From Pseudomonas fluorescens (GTDB taxonomy: Bacteria; Pseudomonadota; Gammaproteobacteria; Pseudomonadales; Pseudomonadaceae): a stretch of 64,000 bases of DNA. The stretch lies in the NCBI RefSeq assembly GCF_019212185.1, contig NZ_CP078138.1, forward strand, positions 5,190,501 through 5,254,500, in the 5' to 3' direction. This document shows positions 55,237-64,000 of the stretch, piece after piece. The translations under genes and the position numbers were made by a program. The first letter of the stretch is position 1. Every line of letters begins with the position of its first letter. The notes beneath the pieces are model-generated. The model ran no database searches and was not told the DNA's origin. It was given only the letters and a program-made list of their open reading frames with translations.

Positions 55237-55530
55237 TTAGCCTTCGATAACAGCGAGAATCTCGTTCTCAGCCATTACCAGCAGGTCTTCGCCGTCGACT
55301 TTGACGGTGTTGCTACCCGAGTACGGGCCGAACACGACCTTGTCACCCACTTTCACGGCCAGAGCACGCACTTCACCGTTTTCCAGCACACGGCCGGCGC
55401 CTACAGCGAGAACTTCGCCGTGGTTGGCTTTTTCAGCAGCCGAACCTGGCAGAACGATACCGCCAGCGGTTTTCTTTTCTTCTTCGCTGCGACGGATGAC
55501 GACGCGGTCATGCAGAGGACGAAGCTTCAT
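55237..55530 (-). CDS. groS: Co-chaperonin GroES (Hsp10)
   Basis: 97 residues, [34 protein letters not shown], with the mobile loop ([13 protein letters not shown]) that docks onto GroEL. Heat-inducible first gene of the groESL operon; a sigma-32-like promoter lies about 140 bp upstream. Confidence 0.98.
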   Translation of the reverse strand: MKLRPLHDRVVIRRSEEEKKTAGGIVLPGSAAEKANHGEVLAVGAGRVLENGEVRALAVKVGDKVVFGPYSGSNTVKVDGEDLLVMAENEILAVIEG

Positions 55531-55671
55531 TGTCGATCTCTCCTACTTGTAGTTTCAGCGGCCGGTGTGGTCCCGGCGGTGGTTGATTTCCGGCGGTGCC
55601 GGTTGCGGCTCGTCGAGCGAGACGCGGAAGTCTGTCTGGCGATTTGCACCAGAAACCTTGCGGTGACCGAT

Positions 55672-55699
55672 ACATAAGGGCGCATAAGCTTATTACAAG
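55672..55699 (-). promoter_or_regulatory. Sigma-32-like heat-shock promoter of groESL
   Basis: On the - strand CTTGTAA (55699-55693) and CCCTTATGT (55680-55672) are separated by 12 bases, close to the sigma-32 consensus CTTGAAA-N13-CCCCATNT. No CIRCE element is present. Confidence 0.65.
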
Positions 55700-55742
55700 G
55701 GCAGCACGGTGAAATTTTTTACTTCGCTGGGCGCTGGAACGA

Positions 55743-55766
55743 ACACGGCACCCGAAGGTGCCGTGT
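55743..55766 (-). terminator. Hairpin after fxsA
   Basis: ACACGGCACC-CGAA-GGTGCCGTGT is a perfect 10-bp stem 12 bases after the fxsA stop. A U tract is lacking (TCGTTCC follows on the - strand), so termination strength is uncertain. Confidence 0.6.
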
Positions 55767-55777
55767 GAATGCTGCAG

Positions 55778-56254
55778 TTATTTGGAGTCGCGGTGTTCGA
55801 ATTCGCCTTCGATCACGTTCGGCTCTCGGCCCAACGGCTCGCGCGGGGCGGGACCGCCGCGAGGTTGCAGGTCGTCGGCAAAGGCGCGCTGGCGAATCGC
55901 CTGTTCCTCGGCCCGCTGGCGCATCTTGTTGGCCAGCAGGCGACGGGTCAGTGGCAGCATCATGATCAGACCCAGCACGCTGCTGACAAAACCCGGGACG
56001 ATCAACAGACCGCCACCCAGGGCCAGCATCAGGCCTTCGATCATGGTCTGGGCCGGCAACTCGCCGCGGTTCAGGCTTTCACGGGCACGCAGGGCGGTAG
56101 CCAGCCCGGCGATACGCAGCACGAACACACCGAGCATCGAGCCGAGAATGATCAGCAGCAGCGCCGGGAAAAACCCGATCGCCGCGCTGACCTTGACGAA
56201 TACGAACAGCTCCAGCACCGGAAACAGCAGAAAGAGCAATAAAAAAGGGCGCAT
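55778..56254 (-). CDS. fxsA: FxsA family membrane protein
   Basis: 158 residues. Three or four hydrophobic segments (RPFLLLFLLFPVLELFVFVKV; GFFPALLLIILGSMLGVFVLR; GGGLLIVPGFVSSVLGLIMMLP) and the FxsA hallmarks ELFVFVKV and PGFVSSVLGLIMMLP, then a hydrophilic tail. E. coli FxsA overexpression excludes phage T7 when the F plasmid is present; native role unclear. ATG 56254 has GAGGA upstream. Next to groESL as in other pseudomonads. Confidence 0.9.
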   Translation of the reverse strand: MRPFLLLFLLFPVLELFVFVKVSAAIGFFPALLLIILGSMLGVFVLRIAGLATALRARESLNRGELPAQTMIEGLMLALGGGLLIVPGFVSSVLGLIMMLPLTRRLLANKMRQRAEEQAIRQRAFADDLQPRGGPAPREPLGREPNVIEGEFEHRDSK

Positions 56255-56320
56255 CAAATGGTTCCTCAACGCAAGAATGCCTTGCCAGTTAGTCTTAGAT
56301 GATGTCGCCGTTTCGTGATT

Positions 56321-57052
56321 TCAAGCTTCGCTGGTCGCTTTTGTCGGCCAAACCTCGGCGCGCGCCAGTAAAACCAAGGCTTCGCGCACCTGTGTCGGCG
56401 TGTTGCAGACTTGTGGAAACGGCAACCAGTGCAGCGCCTGGCCAATGCGCAGGTGCATGCCTTCGCTGTCCAGACCGACCATTTCGGCGGGCGCATGTTT
56501 GGGCAAACCGCTGAGGTCGACGTAATGGGCGATGGCCTTGGCGTGATCGGCATTCATGTGCTCGACCATGCTCACCTCGGCCTTACCGGCGAATGGGTTG
56601 GCCAGGGTCAATTGATCGACCCAGTGAATCGCGCCAAACCCGCCGATGTAGCGATGACGCACCGGGTTGAGTACCCAGAAGTCGAAATCGTGGGCCTTGT
56701 GGTAGTTCGCCGACTCCGGGAAGTACCGATAGTAGCGCCCCGCTGCGGCTTCAATCGCTGCTTCGTCGTCGATCCTTTGCGCCTCAGCCAGATAGGTCAG
56801 GCGCCCGACGGCCTGGACATCTTCGGCTTCGCGCTCGCCCACCAGCAGCGAGCATTTGGGATCTTTTTGCAGATTGTGGGTGTGCTGGGCGATTCGGCTG
56901 ATCAAAATCAGCGGTCGGCCCTGCTCGTCCAGGCAATATGGCACCACGGAGCCGAAGGGAAAGCCGGGCATCGCCTTGGAGAGCGTCGAGAGCACCCCAC
57001 GGTATTCCTTGAGCAGTAATTCTCGTGCATGCTTGGCAGCTTCAACGCTCAA
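56321..57052 (-). CDS. HugZ-like haem/flavin split-barrel protein with DUF2470
   Basis: 243 residues. N-terminal pyridoxamine-phosphate-oxidase-like split barrel ([38 protein letters not shown]) and a C-terminal DUF2470 segment with [20 protein letters not shown], the combination found in HugZ haem-degrading proteins. Starts with TTG at 57052 (GAGGAG at correct spacing); the frame continues upstream without a better codon. Haem degradation is by family resemblance only; the syntenic P. aeruginosa gene is PA4388. Confidence 0.82.
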   Translation of the reverse strand: MSVEAAKHARELLLKEYRGVLSTLSKAMPGFPFGSVVPYCLDEQGRPLILISRIAQHTHNLQKDPKCSLLVGEREAEDVQAVGRLTYLAEAQRIDDEAAIEAAAGRYYRYFPESANYHKAHDFDFWVLNPVRHRYIGGFGAIHWVDQLTLANPFAGKAEVSMVEHMNADHAKAIAHYVDLSGLPKHAPAEMVGLDSEGMHLRIGQALHWLPFPQVCNTPTQVREALVLLARAEVWPTKATSEA

Positions 57053-57217
57053 TTTGTGACTCCTCAAATAGAATCCGTCGAAAAAACGGACGGGCAGCGG
57101 GATCAACGTCCCGGCGATGCCCTCAGGGCAATTCTCATGTGCAGCCAGGCCACGTCAGGCGCAGATCGAGAGGCCTACAACAAGAAAACCACTTCGACCT
57201 GCAATTGGGGCATGCGA

Positions 57218-57976
57218 ATGCAACTCACTGACAAAGTAATCATTATCACCGGCGGTTGCCAGGGTTTGGGCCGTTCCATGGCGGAGTATTTCGCCAGCAA
57301 GGGCGCCAAGCTGGCACTGGTCGACCTCAACCAGGAGAAACTCGACCAGGCCGTTGCCGCCTGCCAGGCCGCCGGCGTCGAGGCTCGCGCTTACCTGTGC
57401 AACGTCGCCGATGAAGAACAGGTGACGCATATGGTCGCCCAGGTTGGCGACGACTTCGGCGCGATCCATGGCCTGATCAACAACGCCGGGATCCTGCGCG
57501 ACGGCTTGCTGGTCAAGGTCAAGGACGGCGAGATGACCAAGATGAGCCTGGCCCAGTGGCAGGCCGTCATCGACGTCAACCTGACCGGCGTATTCCTGTG
57601 CACCCGTGAAGTGGCAGCGAAGATGATCGAGCTGAAATCGACCGGCGCGATCATCAATATCTCCTCGATCTCCCGTGCCGGCAACGTTGGCCAGACCAAC
57701 TACTCCGCCGCCAAGGCCGGCGTGGCGGCGGCAACCGTGACCTGGGCCAAGGAGTTGGCGCGTTACGGAATCCGCGTGGCGGGCATTGCGCCGGGCTTCA
57801 TCGAGACCGAAATGACCCTGGGCATGAAGGCCGAAGCACTGGAAAAAATGACCTCAGGCATTCCGCTCAAGCGCATGGGCAAGCCGGAAGAAATCGCCCA
57901 TTCGGCGGCGTATATCTTCGAGAACGACTACTACACCGGGCGGATTCTGGAGATGGATGGCGGGTTGCGGATTTAA
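57218..57976 (+). CDS. Short-chain dehydrogenase/reductase (FabG-like)
   Basis: 252 residues of the classical SDR type: TGGCQGLGR (cofactor), NNAGILRDG, catalytic Ser in [10 protein letters not shown], Tyr-x3-Lys in YSAAKAG, and PG motif [11 protein letters not shown]. Closest in look to 3-oxoacyl-ACP reductases, but no fatty-acid synthesis genes are near. ATG 57218 (MQLTDKV) with GGGG at good spacing; an ATG at 57212 is a close alternative. Syntenic with PA4389. Confidence 0.88.
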   Translation: MQLTDKVIIITGGCQGLGRSMAEYFASKGAKLALVDLNQEKLDQAVAACQAAGVEARAYLCNVADEEQVTHMVAQVGDDFGAIHGLINNAGILRDGLLVKVKDGEMTKMSLAQWQAVIDVNLTGVFLCTREVAAKMIELKSTGAIINISSISRAGNVGQTNYSAAKAGVAAATVTWAKELARYGIRVAGIAPGFIETEMTLGMKAEALEKMTSGIPLKRMGKPEEIAHSAAYIFENDYYTGRILEMDGGLRI

Positions 57977-57994
57977 GACACGAAGAAGATCAAC

Positions 57995-58091
57995 TGTAGG
58001 AGCAGCTCCGGCGGCACTCCGCTGCTCGCAAAGGTGGGTCAGGCACCGCGGTGTCAACTGATGCACCTTCGCGAGCAAGCTCGCTCCTACA
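57995..58091. repeat. REPIN element between SDR and apbC genes
   Basis: TGTAGGAGC at 57995-58003 and GCTCCTACA at 58083-58091 form the outer arms; inner CCGCTGCTCGC and GCGAGCAAGC arms complete two inverted REP units. It fills the space between two convergent genes, a common REPIN site, and resembles the element at 11325-11422. Confidence 0.85.
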
Positions 58092-58110
58092 AGAGCAGCA
58101 TTTCAGATTT

Positions 58111-59205
58111 TCAATCGTCGCTGACACTGATATTCGGCATCGCCGGCGACAGCGCTTCCTGCAATACGATCCGCGCGCCGACGTGGCGCGCCAGTTCCTG
58201 GTAAACCATGGCAATCTGGCTGTCCGGTTCGGCGATCACCGTTGGCTTGCCGCCATCGGCCTGTTCACGAATCACCATCGACAGCGGCAACGACGCCAGC
58301 AGTTCGACACCGTACTGACTGGCCAACTTCTCGCCGCCGCCTTCACCGAACAAGTGCTCGGCGTGACCGCAGTTGGAGCAAATGTGCACCGCCATGTTTT
58401 CCACCACGCCCAACACCGGGATGTTGACCTTGCGGAACATCTCCACGCCCTTGCGTGCATCGAGCAGGGCCAGGTCCTGAGGCGTGGTGACGATCACGGC
58501 ACCGGCCACCGGGACTTTCTGCGCCAGGGTCAACTGGATATCACCGGTGCCTGGCGGCATGTCGATCACCAGGTAGTCCAAATCGCCCCAAGCGGTCTGG
58601 GTTACCAATTGCAGCAACGCACCGGAGACCATCGGGCCGCGCCAGACCATCGGCGTGTTGTCATCGGTGAGGAAAGCCATCGACATCACTTCCACGCCAT
58701 GGGACTCGACCGGCACGAACCATTTCTGATCCTTGACCTTGGGCCGGGTACCTTCGGCGATGCCAAACATGATGCCCTGGCTCGGACCATAGATATCAGC
58801 GTCGAGAATCCCCACCCTGGCGCCTTCACGGGCCAGCGCCAACGCGAGGTTGGCGGCGGTGGTGGACTTGCCCACACCGCCCTTGCCCGAGGCCACGGCC
58901 ACCACGTTCTTGACGTTGGCCAGGCCGGGAATCTGCGCTTGTGCCTTGTGCGCAGCGATCACCGTGGTGATCTCGACCCTGGCCGACGCAACGCCGTCGA
59001 GGCCTTCGATGGCCATCTGCAGCATCTGCGCCCAGCCACTCTTGAACAGTCCGGCGGCATAGCCCAGCTCCAGCTGCACGCTGACGCGATCACCCTGGAT
59101 ATCGATGCCACGCAGGCAGCCGGCGCTGACCGGGTCCTGGTTCAGGTAAGGATCGGTGTACTGGCGCAGGACGGCTTCCACCGCTGCACGATTGACGGCG
59201 CTCAT
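58111..59205 (-). CDS. apbC: Iron-sulfur cluster carrier ATPase ApbC (Mrp)
   Basis: 364 residues. N-terminal MIP18/DUF59 domain (about 1-90), then the P-loop with deviant Walker A VASGKGGVGKST, DADIYGPSQ, and IDMPPGTGDIQL. The C-terminal CSNCGHAEHLFGEGG carries the CxxC that binds the bridging [4Fe-4S] cluster. Delivers Fe-S clusters to apoproteins in the cytosol. ATG 59205 has GGAG upstream. Divergent from metG, as in P. aeruginosa. Confidence 0.93.
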   Translation of the reverse strand: MSAVNRAAVEAVLRQYTDPYLNQDPVSAGCLRGIDIQGDRVSVQLELGYAAGLFKSGWAQMLQMAIEGLDGVASARVEITTVIAAHKAQAQIPGLANVKNVVAVASGKGGVGKSTTAANLALALAREGARVGILDADIYGPSQGIMFGIAEGTRPKVKDQKWFVPVESHGVEVMSMAFLTDDNTPMVWRGPMVSGALLQLVTQTAWGDLDYLVIDMPPGTGDIQLTLAQKVPVAGAVIVTTPQDLALLDARKGVEMFRKVNIPVLGVVENMAVHICSNCGHAEHLFGEGGGEKLASQYGVELLASLPLSMVIREQADGGKPTVIAEPDSQIAMVYQELARHVGARIVLQEALSPAMPNISVSDD

Positions 59206-59396
59206 GGGCAACTCCGATAACAAGACTGGAAAATCAGGCGGCTATCCTACGCCGGACGCTCTTTCGTGGCGACCCGATTACGCCGGCCTTGGGCAGGCCA
59301 GCCTTGCCACAAATCCGGAAACAGGCCCCGAGGGTGAAAAATAATCGCCAGCGCTTTATAGTGGCCGACCTCCGTTTCATCAAGTAGCCGAGCCCC

Positions 59397-61448
59397 ATGT
59401 CCGAGCCACGCAAGATCCTCGTCACCAGCGCCCTGCCCTATGCCAATGGTTCAATCCACCTGGGCCATATGCTTGAGTACATCCAGACCGACATGTGGGT
59501 GCGCTTCCAGAAGCATCGCGGTCACCAATGCACCTATGTCTGCGCGGACGACGCCCACGGTTCGGCCATCATGCTGCGCGCGGAAAAGGAAGGCATCACC
59601 CCGGAACAACTGATCGCCAACGTCCAGGCTGAACACAGCGCCGACTTTGCCGAGTTCCTGGTGGACTTTGACAACTTCCACTCCACTCACGCCGAAGAAA
59701 ACCGTGAGCTGTCGAGTCAGATCTACCTGAAGCTGCGTGACGCCGGGCACATTGCCACGCGCTCGATCACCCAGTACTTCGACCCGGAAAAGCAGATGTT
59801 CCTGGCCGACCGCTTCATCAAGGGCACCTGCCCGAAGTGCGGCACTGAAGACCAGTATGGCGACAACTGTGAGAAATGCGGTGCAACCTACGCACCGACC
59901 GACCTGAAGGATCCGAAGTCGGCGATCTCCGGCGCCACCCCGGTGCTCAAGGATTCCCAGCACTTCTTCTTCAAGCTGCCGGACTTCCAGGCCATGCTCC
60001 AGCAGTGGACCCGCAGCGGCACCCTGCAAGACGCGGTCGCGAACAAAATCGCCGAATGGCTGGATGTCGGCCTGCAACAGTGGGACATCTCCCGCGATGC
60101 GCCGTATTTCGGTTTCGAGATCCCGGACGAGCCAGGCAAATACTTCTATGTCTGGCTGGATGCGCCGATCGGCTACATGGCGAGCTTCAAGAACCTCTGC
60201 GCACGCCGCCCGGATCTGGACTTCGACGCCTACTGGGCCAAGGATTCCAGCGCCGAGCTGTATCACTTCATCGGCAAGGACATCGTCAACTTCCACGCCC
60301 TGTTCTGGCCAGCCATGCTCGAGGGCGCGGGCTACCGCAAGCCGACCGGCATCAACGTGCACGGCTACCTGACCGTCAATGGCCAGAAAATGTCCAAGTC
60401 GCGCGGCACTTTCATCAAGGCCCGCACCTACCTGGACCACCTGTCGCCGGAGTACCTGCGCTACTACTACGCCTCCAAGCTGGGCCGTGGCGTCGACGAC
60501 CTCGACCTCAACCTGGAAGACTTCGTACAGAAGGTCAACTCCGACCTGGTGGGCAAAGTCGTCAACATCGCCAGCCGTTGCGCCGGGTTTATCCACAAGG
60601 GTAACGCCGGGGTGCTGGTCGCTGAAAATGCTGCACCCGAACTGACCGAAGCTTTCCTGGCCGCCGCGCCAAGCATCGCCGATGCCTATGAGGCCCGCGA
60701 CTTTGCCCGCGCCATGCGCGAAATCATGGCCCTGGCCGACCGTGCCAATGCCTGGATCGCCGACAAGGCGCCGTGGTCGCTGAACAAGCAGGAAGGCAAG
60801 CAGGAGGAAGTCCAGGCCATCTGCGCCACCGGCGTCAACCTGTTCCGCCAGCTGGTGATTTTCCTCAAGCCGGTGCTGCCGTTGCTGGCCGCCGACGCCG
60901 AAGCGTTCCTCAATGTGCCGCCGCTGACTTGGAACGATCACGCCAGCCTGTTGGCCAACCATCAGTTGAACGAGTTCAAGCCGCTGATGACCCGTATCGA
61001 CCCGGTGAAGGTCCAGGCCATGACCGATGCATCGAAGGAAGACCTCGTCGCCAGCCAGACCGACACCGGTTCCGCCGCCCCACAAGGCAATGGCGAACTG
61101 GCCAAGGACCCGCTGTCGCCGGAGATCGAGTTCGACACCTTTGCCGCAGTCGACCTGCGCGTCGCGCTGATCGTCAAGGCCGAAGCCGTTGAGGGCGCGG
61201 ACAAGCTGCTGCGCCTGACCCTGGACATTGGCGATGAGCAACGCAACGTGTTCTCGGGCATCAAGAGCGCCTACCCGGATCCGTCCAAGCTCGACGGTCG
61301 CCTGACCATGATGATCGCCAACCTCAAGCCGCGGAAAATGAAGTTCGGCATCTCCGAAGGCATGGTGATGGCGGCCGGCCCTGGCGGCGAAGAAATCTAC
61401 CTGCTGAGCCCGGACAGCGGCGCCAAGCCAGGCCAGCGCATCAAGTAA
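59397..61448 (+). CDS. metG: Methionyl-tRNA synthetase
   Basis: 683 residues, the long homodimeric form. HIGH box as HLGH (21-24), zinc-binding knuckle [23 protein letters not shown] at 331-335, anticodon-binding helical domain, and a C-terminal EMAP-like tRNA-binding domain ([32 protein letters not shown]). Attaches methionine to tRNA(Met) and initiator tRNA. A strong terminator follows. Large opposite-strand frames are shadows. Confidence 0.98.
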   Translation: MSEPRKILVTSALPYANGSIHLGHMLEYIQTDMWVRFQKHRGHQCTYVCADDAHGSAIMLRAEKEGITPEQLIANVQAEHSADFAEFLVDFDNFHSTHAEENRELSSQIYLKLRDAGHIATRSITQYFDPEKQMFLADRFIKGTCPKCGTEDQYGDNCEKCGATYAPTDLKDPKSAISGATPVLKDSQHFFFKLPDFQAMLQQWTRSGTLQDAVANKIAEWLDVGLQQWDISRDAPYFGFEIPDEPGKYFYVWLDAPIGYMASFKNLCARRPDLDFDAYWAKDSSAELYHFIGKDIVNFHALFWPAMLEGAGYRKPTGINVHGYLTVNGQKMSKSRGTFIKARTYLDHLSPEYLRYYYASKLGRGVDDLDLNLEDFVQKVNSDLVGKVVNIASRCAGFIHKGNAGVLVAENAAPELTEAFLAAAPSIADAYEARDFARAMREIMALADRANAWIADKAPWSLNKQEGKQEEVQAICATGVNLFRQLVIFLKPVLPLLAADAEAFLNVPPLTWNDHASLLANHQLNEFKPLMTRIDPVKVQAMTDASKEDLVASQTDTGSAAPQGNGELAKDPLSPEIEFDTFAAVDLRVALIVKAEAVEGADKLLRLTLDIGDEQRNVFSGIKSAYPDPSKLDGRLTMMIANLKPRKMKFGISEGMVMAAGPGGEEIYLLSPDSGAKPGQRIK

Positions 61449-61465
61449 TCGCCTGGCTGGACCGA

Positions 61466-61501
61466 TCCCACCGTCGCGCTTGATCGCGACGGTGGGATTT
61501 T
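61466..61501 (+). terminator. Rho-independent terminator after metG
   Basis: TCCCACCGTCGCG (61466-61478) pairs with CGCGACGGTGGGA (61485-61497), 13 bp, followed by TTTTC. Confidence 0.88.
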
Positions 61502-61566
61502 CATATCTGCCCCGCCGGATCCTGCCTAATCTTCAATTACAGGCCTTTCGAACACACCGGCACGCC

Positions 61567-62154
61567 ATGACCGATACCCTGCTTACGCTCATCAGCACGG
61601 CCCTGATCAACAATTTCCTGTTGCACTGGCCGCTGGGCGTCGACCCACTGCTGCAAGGCAGCCACGACCCGCTGGCGGACCGACGTCAGGTGCATGCCCT
61701 GGGCATTGCCACCACCTGCCTGATGCTGCTCAACGGGTTGCTGGGTTACGTGGCGTATCATTGGCTGCTGGTGCCCCTGAGCCTGACCGCCCTCCATCTG
61801 TTTGTGTTTCTGCCCTTGAGCGTGTTGCTGATAACACCTCTGCTAAGCGGGCTGACACGAGCCTTGCCCGCGCTGCCTTTCAGCGGACTCTGGCCATTGC
61901 TGCTGGGCAATGCCGGTGTACTCGGCGTTAGCTTGCTGGGCATGCAGGACGCCAGCGGCCTGGGTGGACATATGGCGCTGAGTCTTGGCGCCGGACTCGG
62001 CTTCTGGTTGGTACTGAGCCTGTTCAGCGACTTACGCCAGCGTACTCTCGACAACGATGTGCCCTTGGCCTTTCGTGGCTTGCCAATCGACCTGATCGGC
62101 GCCGGATTGATTGCCGTGGCCTTTCTCGGATTCAGTGGACTGATCAAAACATGA
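61567..62154 (+). CDS. rsxA: Rnf/Rsx electron transport complex subunit A
   Basis: 195 residues with six expected membrane helices. Family pattern: [23 protein letters not shown] (the NNF motif in helix 1) and [37 protein letters not shown] at the C-terminus. Inner-membrane subunit of an ion-pumping NADH:ferredoxin oxidoreductase or SoxR-reducing complex. ATG 61567; overlaps rsxB by four bases. Compared with E. coli RsxA the first helix motif is less conserved ([11 protein letters not shown]). Confidence 0.87.
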   Translation: MTDTLLTLISTALINNFLLHWPLGVDPLLQGSHDPLADRRQVHALGIATTCLMLLNGLLGYVAYHWLLVPLSLTALHLFVFLPLSVLLITPLLSGLTRALPALPFSGLWPLLLGNAGVLGVSLLGMQDASGLGGHMALSLGAGLGFWLVLSLFSDLRQRTLDNDVPLAFRGLPIDLIGAGLIAVAFLGFSGLIKT

Positions 62155-63365
62155 GTCTGATTCAATGCATCGACGCACTCCTGCCCCAGACCCAATGCGG
62201 CAAGTGTGGTCATCCCGGATGCAAGCCCTACGCCGAAGGCATCGCCAGCGGCGAGGCGATCAATAAGTGCCCGCCCGGCGGTAACGAGACAATTGCGGCC
62301 TTGGCCGAACTGCTCGAGGTACCGGTCATCGAACTGGACCTCAGTCGAGGCAGCGCGCCGCCACAAATCGCCTATATCCGCGAGGCCGAATGCATTGGCT
62401 GTACCAAATGCATCCAGGCCTGCCCGATCGATGCGATCGTCGGCGCGGCCAAACTGATGCATACCGTGCTCATCGACGAGTGCACCGGCTGCGACCTGTG
62501 CGTGGCGCCCTGCCCGGTCGACTGCATCGAGATGCGTCCACTGCCTTCTGACGCTGTAGTTCCCATCGTCGGTGGCCTGGCATCGAACCCCGAGGTATTT
62601 CAGGCGCGCAAGGACAAACGCGATCACGCCCGCCAACGTTTCGAACAGCGCAATGCCCGCCTGCGCCGCGAAGACGAGCAACGGGCTGCCGAACGCGCCG
62701 CCCGTGCACTCAAGGCCACTCGTCCGAGCGAAAGCGCCGGCAACCCGTTGCAGGACGCCATTGCCCGGGTGCAAGCGCAAAAAGCTGCAGCGGCGGATGC
62801 CGCCCTGAAAAAAGCCAAGATCGATGTGGCGATGAGCCGGGCGCAACTGCACAAGTCACTGAAAGCCTTTGGCCACCCGCCGACCTTCGAGCAACAGTCG
62901 CAACTGATTGTCCTTCAGCGGCAGTTCGAAGCCGCTGAGCAGGCACTGGCGCAGCTCGAAAAAAATGCCCCGGCGAACCCGGTACAAGTGCCCTTGCCTG
63001 CCAACGATGCTGAACTCAAACGGGCGAAAATCCAGCTGGCAATGCGCCGCGCCGAATTGAAGAAAGCCCAGGCCGGTGATGCACCAGCACAGCAGCTGGA
63101 TTTGCTCGCCGCAGCCTTGAGTCAGGCCGAACACGCCTTGCATGCGGCGGAACACGCCAGTGACAAGCCTGCACCGGTGCTGGTACGCACGGAAAAGCGC
63201 CCGATCGATAGCCAACTGCGACAACTCAAGACAGCACTGGCCTACGCCCGCGCCGAGGTAAGCAAACTGGAACGCCAGGCGCAGACGCCAGCCGAACTGT
63301 TGAGGGCCGCCCGTGCCAGGCTGAGTGAAGCAGAGCGCCAGGTGAACGATCATGCCAGCCCTTGA
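62151..63365 (+). CDS. rsxB: Rnf/Rsx subunit B with a long C-terminal coiled coil
   Basis: 404 residues, twice the length of E. coli RsxB (~190). It lacks the usual N-terminal membrane helix and begins at the Fe-S region: [31 protein letters not shown] holds one [4Fe-4S] cluster, then two ferredoxin clusters [12 protein letters not shown] and [15 protein letters not shown]. From about residue 155 an Ala/Lys/Gln/Glu-rich region runs to the end, with recurrent [15 protein letters not shown] / [15 protein letters not shown] repeats like the tail of RsxC. ATG overlaps rsxA by four bases and its stop overlaps rsxD by 14. Confidence 0.88.
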   Translation: MSLIQCIDALLPQTQCGKCGHPGCKPYAEGIASGEAINKCPPGGNETIAALAELLEVPVIELDLSRGSAPPQIAYIREAECIGCTKCIQACPIDAIVGAAKLMHTVLIDECTGCDLCVAPCPVDCIEMRPLPSDAVVPIVGGLASNPEVFQARKDKRDHARQRFEQRNARLRREDEQRAAERAARALKATRPSESAGNPLQDAIARVQAQKAAAADAALKKAKIDVAMSRAQLHKSLKAFGHPPTFEQQSQLIVLQRQFEAAEQALAQLEKNAPANPVQVPLPANDAELKRAKIQLAMRRAELKKAQAGDAPAQQLDLLAAALSQAEHALHAAEHASDKPAPVLVRTEKRPIDSQLRQLKTALAYARAEVSKLERQAQTPAELLRAARARLSEAERQVNDHASP

Positions 63366-64000
63366 GTCGGTGGATGATCGCCTGCAACAGGCGATGAAAC
63401 GGGTTCTACTGGCGACGCTACCGGGGATGCTGGCGCTGGTCTGGTGGTCGGGTTGGGGGGTGCTGGTCAATCTGCTGCTGGCCTGCGGCAGTGCCCTGGC
63501 AATTGAAGCCGCCGTGTTGCGTTTACGTCGACATCCACTCAGGCCCGCCCTTAGCGATGGCAGCGCACTGGTCAGCGCCACCTTGCTGGCACTGGCGCTG
63601 CCTGCTTATTGCCCCTGGTGGTTAACGGTCAGCGCCGCAGCCGGCGCCATGCTCTTTGGCAAACACCTGTACGGTGGCGTGGGCAGTAATCCGTTCAATC
63701 CGGCGATGCTGGGCTTCGCCCTGGTGCTGGTGTGTTTTCCGCAACAACTTATTCACTGGCCCAGTGCTCACACAGTCAGCCTGGCCGATGGTCTGCAACA
63801 AATCTTCGGCCTCAGCTTCAACAGGATCGAACAACCTGACGCCTGGGCCGGAGCGACCGCCCTGGATAGCCTGCGCATCAACAAAAGCCTGACCATGGAC
63901 GAGCTGTTCGCCAGCGACCCGGCATTTGGCCATTTCGGCGGCAAAGGCGTTGAATGGGTGAACCTGGCCTTTCTTGCTGGTGGCGCTTTTCTCCTGCAAC
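63352..64000 (+). CDS. rsxD: Rnf/Rsx subunit D, N-terminal part (runs off the window)
   Basis: 216 codons are present, starting [46 protein letters not shown]. RnfD family features: [21 protein letters not shown], and [24 protein letters not shown], the loop with the flavinylation-type region of RnfD/NqrB proteins further on. Several membrane helices. It follows rsxB directly; no rsxC gene lies between, unlike the E. coli order A-B-C-D-G-E. Confidence 0.87.
   Translation, partial: MPALESVDDRLQQAMKRVLLATLPGMLALVWWSGWGVLVNLLLACGSALAIEAAVLRLRRHPLRPALSDGSALVSATLLALALPAYCPWWLTVSAAAGAMLFGKHLYGGVGSNPFNPAMLGFALVLVCFPQQLIHWPSAHTVSLADGLQQIFGLSFNRIEQPDAWAGATALDSLRINKSLTMDELFASDPAFGHFGGKGVEWVNLAFLAGGAFLLQ

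Noticed and set aside
59451..61241. 596-codon frame opposite metG
   Set aside because: Shadow frame of a conserved gene with GC-rich third positions.

Overview
The window is a chromosomal segment of a fluorescent-group Pseudomonas. The base composition is high in GC, REPIN-type repeats are present, and gene order matches P. aeruginosa blocks I know: ferredoxin reductase/sadC/fumarase; argP/argO/sodB/bifA/imelysin/DHOR/imelysin/DUF1513/mexVW; inaA/methyltransferase/colS/colR/PAP2/groEL/groES/fxsA/HugZ-like/SDR; and mrp/metG/rnf. No rRNA, tRNA, integrase, IS element or CRISPR array was seen. Names come from reading the translated sequence and synteny, not from database searches.

Layout. 1-3.2 kb: the truncated start of a 2Fe-2S protein, a membrane diguanylate cyclase at the sadC locus, and class I fumarase. 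3.3-7.9 kb: a DctB/DctD-like two-component system feeding an alpha-ketoglutarate permease, with a readable sigma-54 promoter and two identical palindromes between regulator and permease. 8.2-8.6 kb: a secreted protein built of ten 13-residue repeats. 8.8-11.3 kb: small enzymes and an AraC regulator. 11.4-19.8 kb: a catabolic island read leftwards (2-ketoarginine-type decarboxylase, aldehyde dehydrogenase, Tat-exported binding protein, two permeases, ATPase) with a divergent LysR regulator; a near-identical 35-bp element precedes both transcription units. 19.8-25 kb: an SDR-like protein, an unusual metallo-beta-lactamase-fold protein, a LysR regulator, a tiny membrane protein, and 4-hydroxybenzoate hydroxylase with its AraC-type regulator. 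25-29.4 kb: an MFS exporter, a free-standing periplasmic Cache protein, a coiled-coil membrane protein and an epimerase.

29.5-48.7 kb: argP, an ACT-domain protein, argO, sodB, the c-di-GMP phosphodiesterase bifA, then an iron-related imelysin/di-haem/DUF1513 cluster and the mexVW efflux pair. A 25-bp palindrome resembling a Fur box overlaps the promoter of the first imelysin gene. A 1418-residue dermonecrotic-toxin-like (DUF6543) gene lies in opposite orientation inside this otherwise conserved cluster and is the clearest accessory gene of the window. 48.7-57.9 kb: the ColRS envelope-stress region, with near-matches to the ColR recognition sequence in front of both the methyltransferase/inaA operon and the PAP2 gene, then groESL behind a sigma-32-like promoter, fxsA, a HugZ-like protein and an SDR. 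58-64 kb: apbC/mrp, metG and the start of an rnf/rsx operon in which rnfB, with a long coiled-coil tail, is followed directly by rnfD with no rnfC between.

The best candidates for undescribed biology are the DUF6543 toxin-like gene, the tandem-repeat secreted protein, the kgtP control region, the duplicated element of the catabolic island, and the rnf arrangement.
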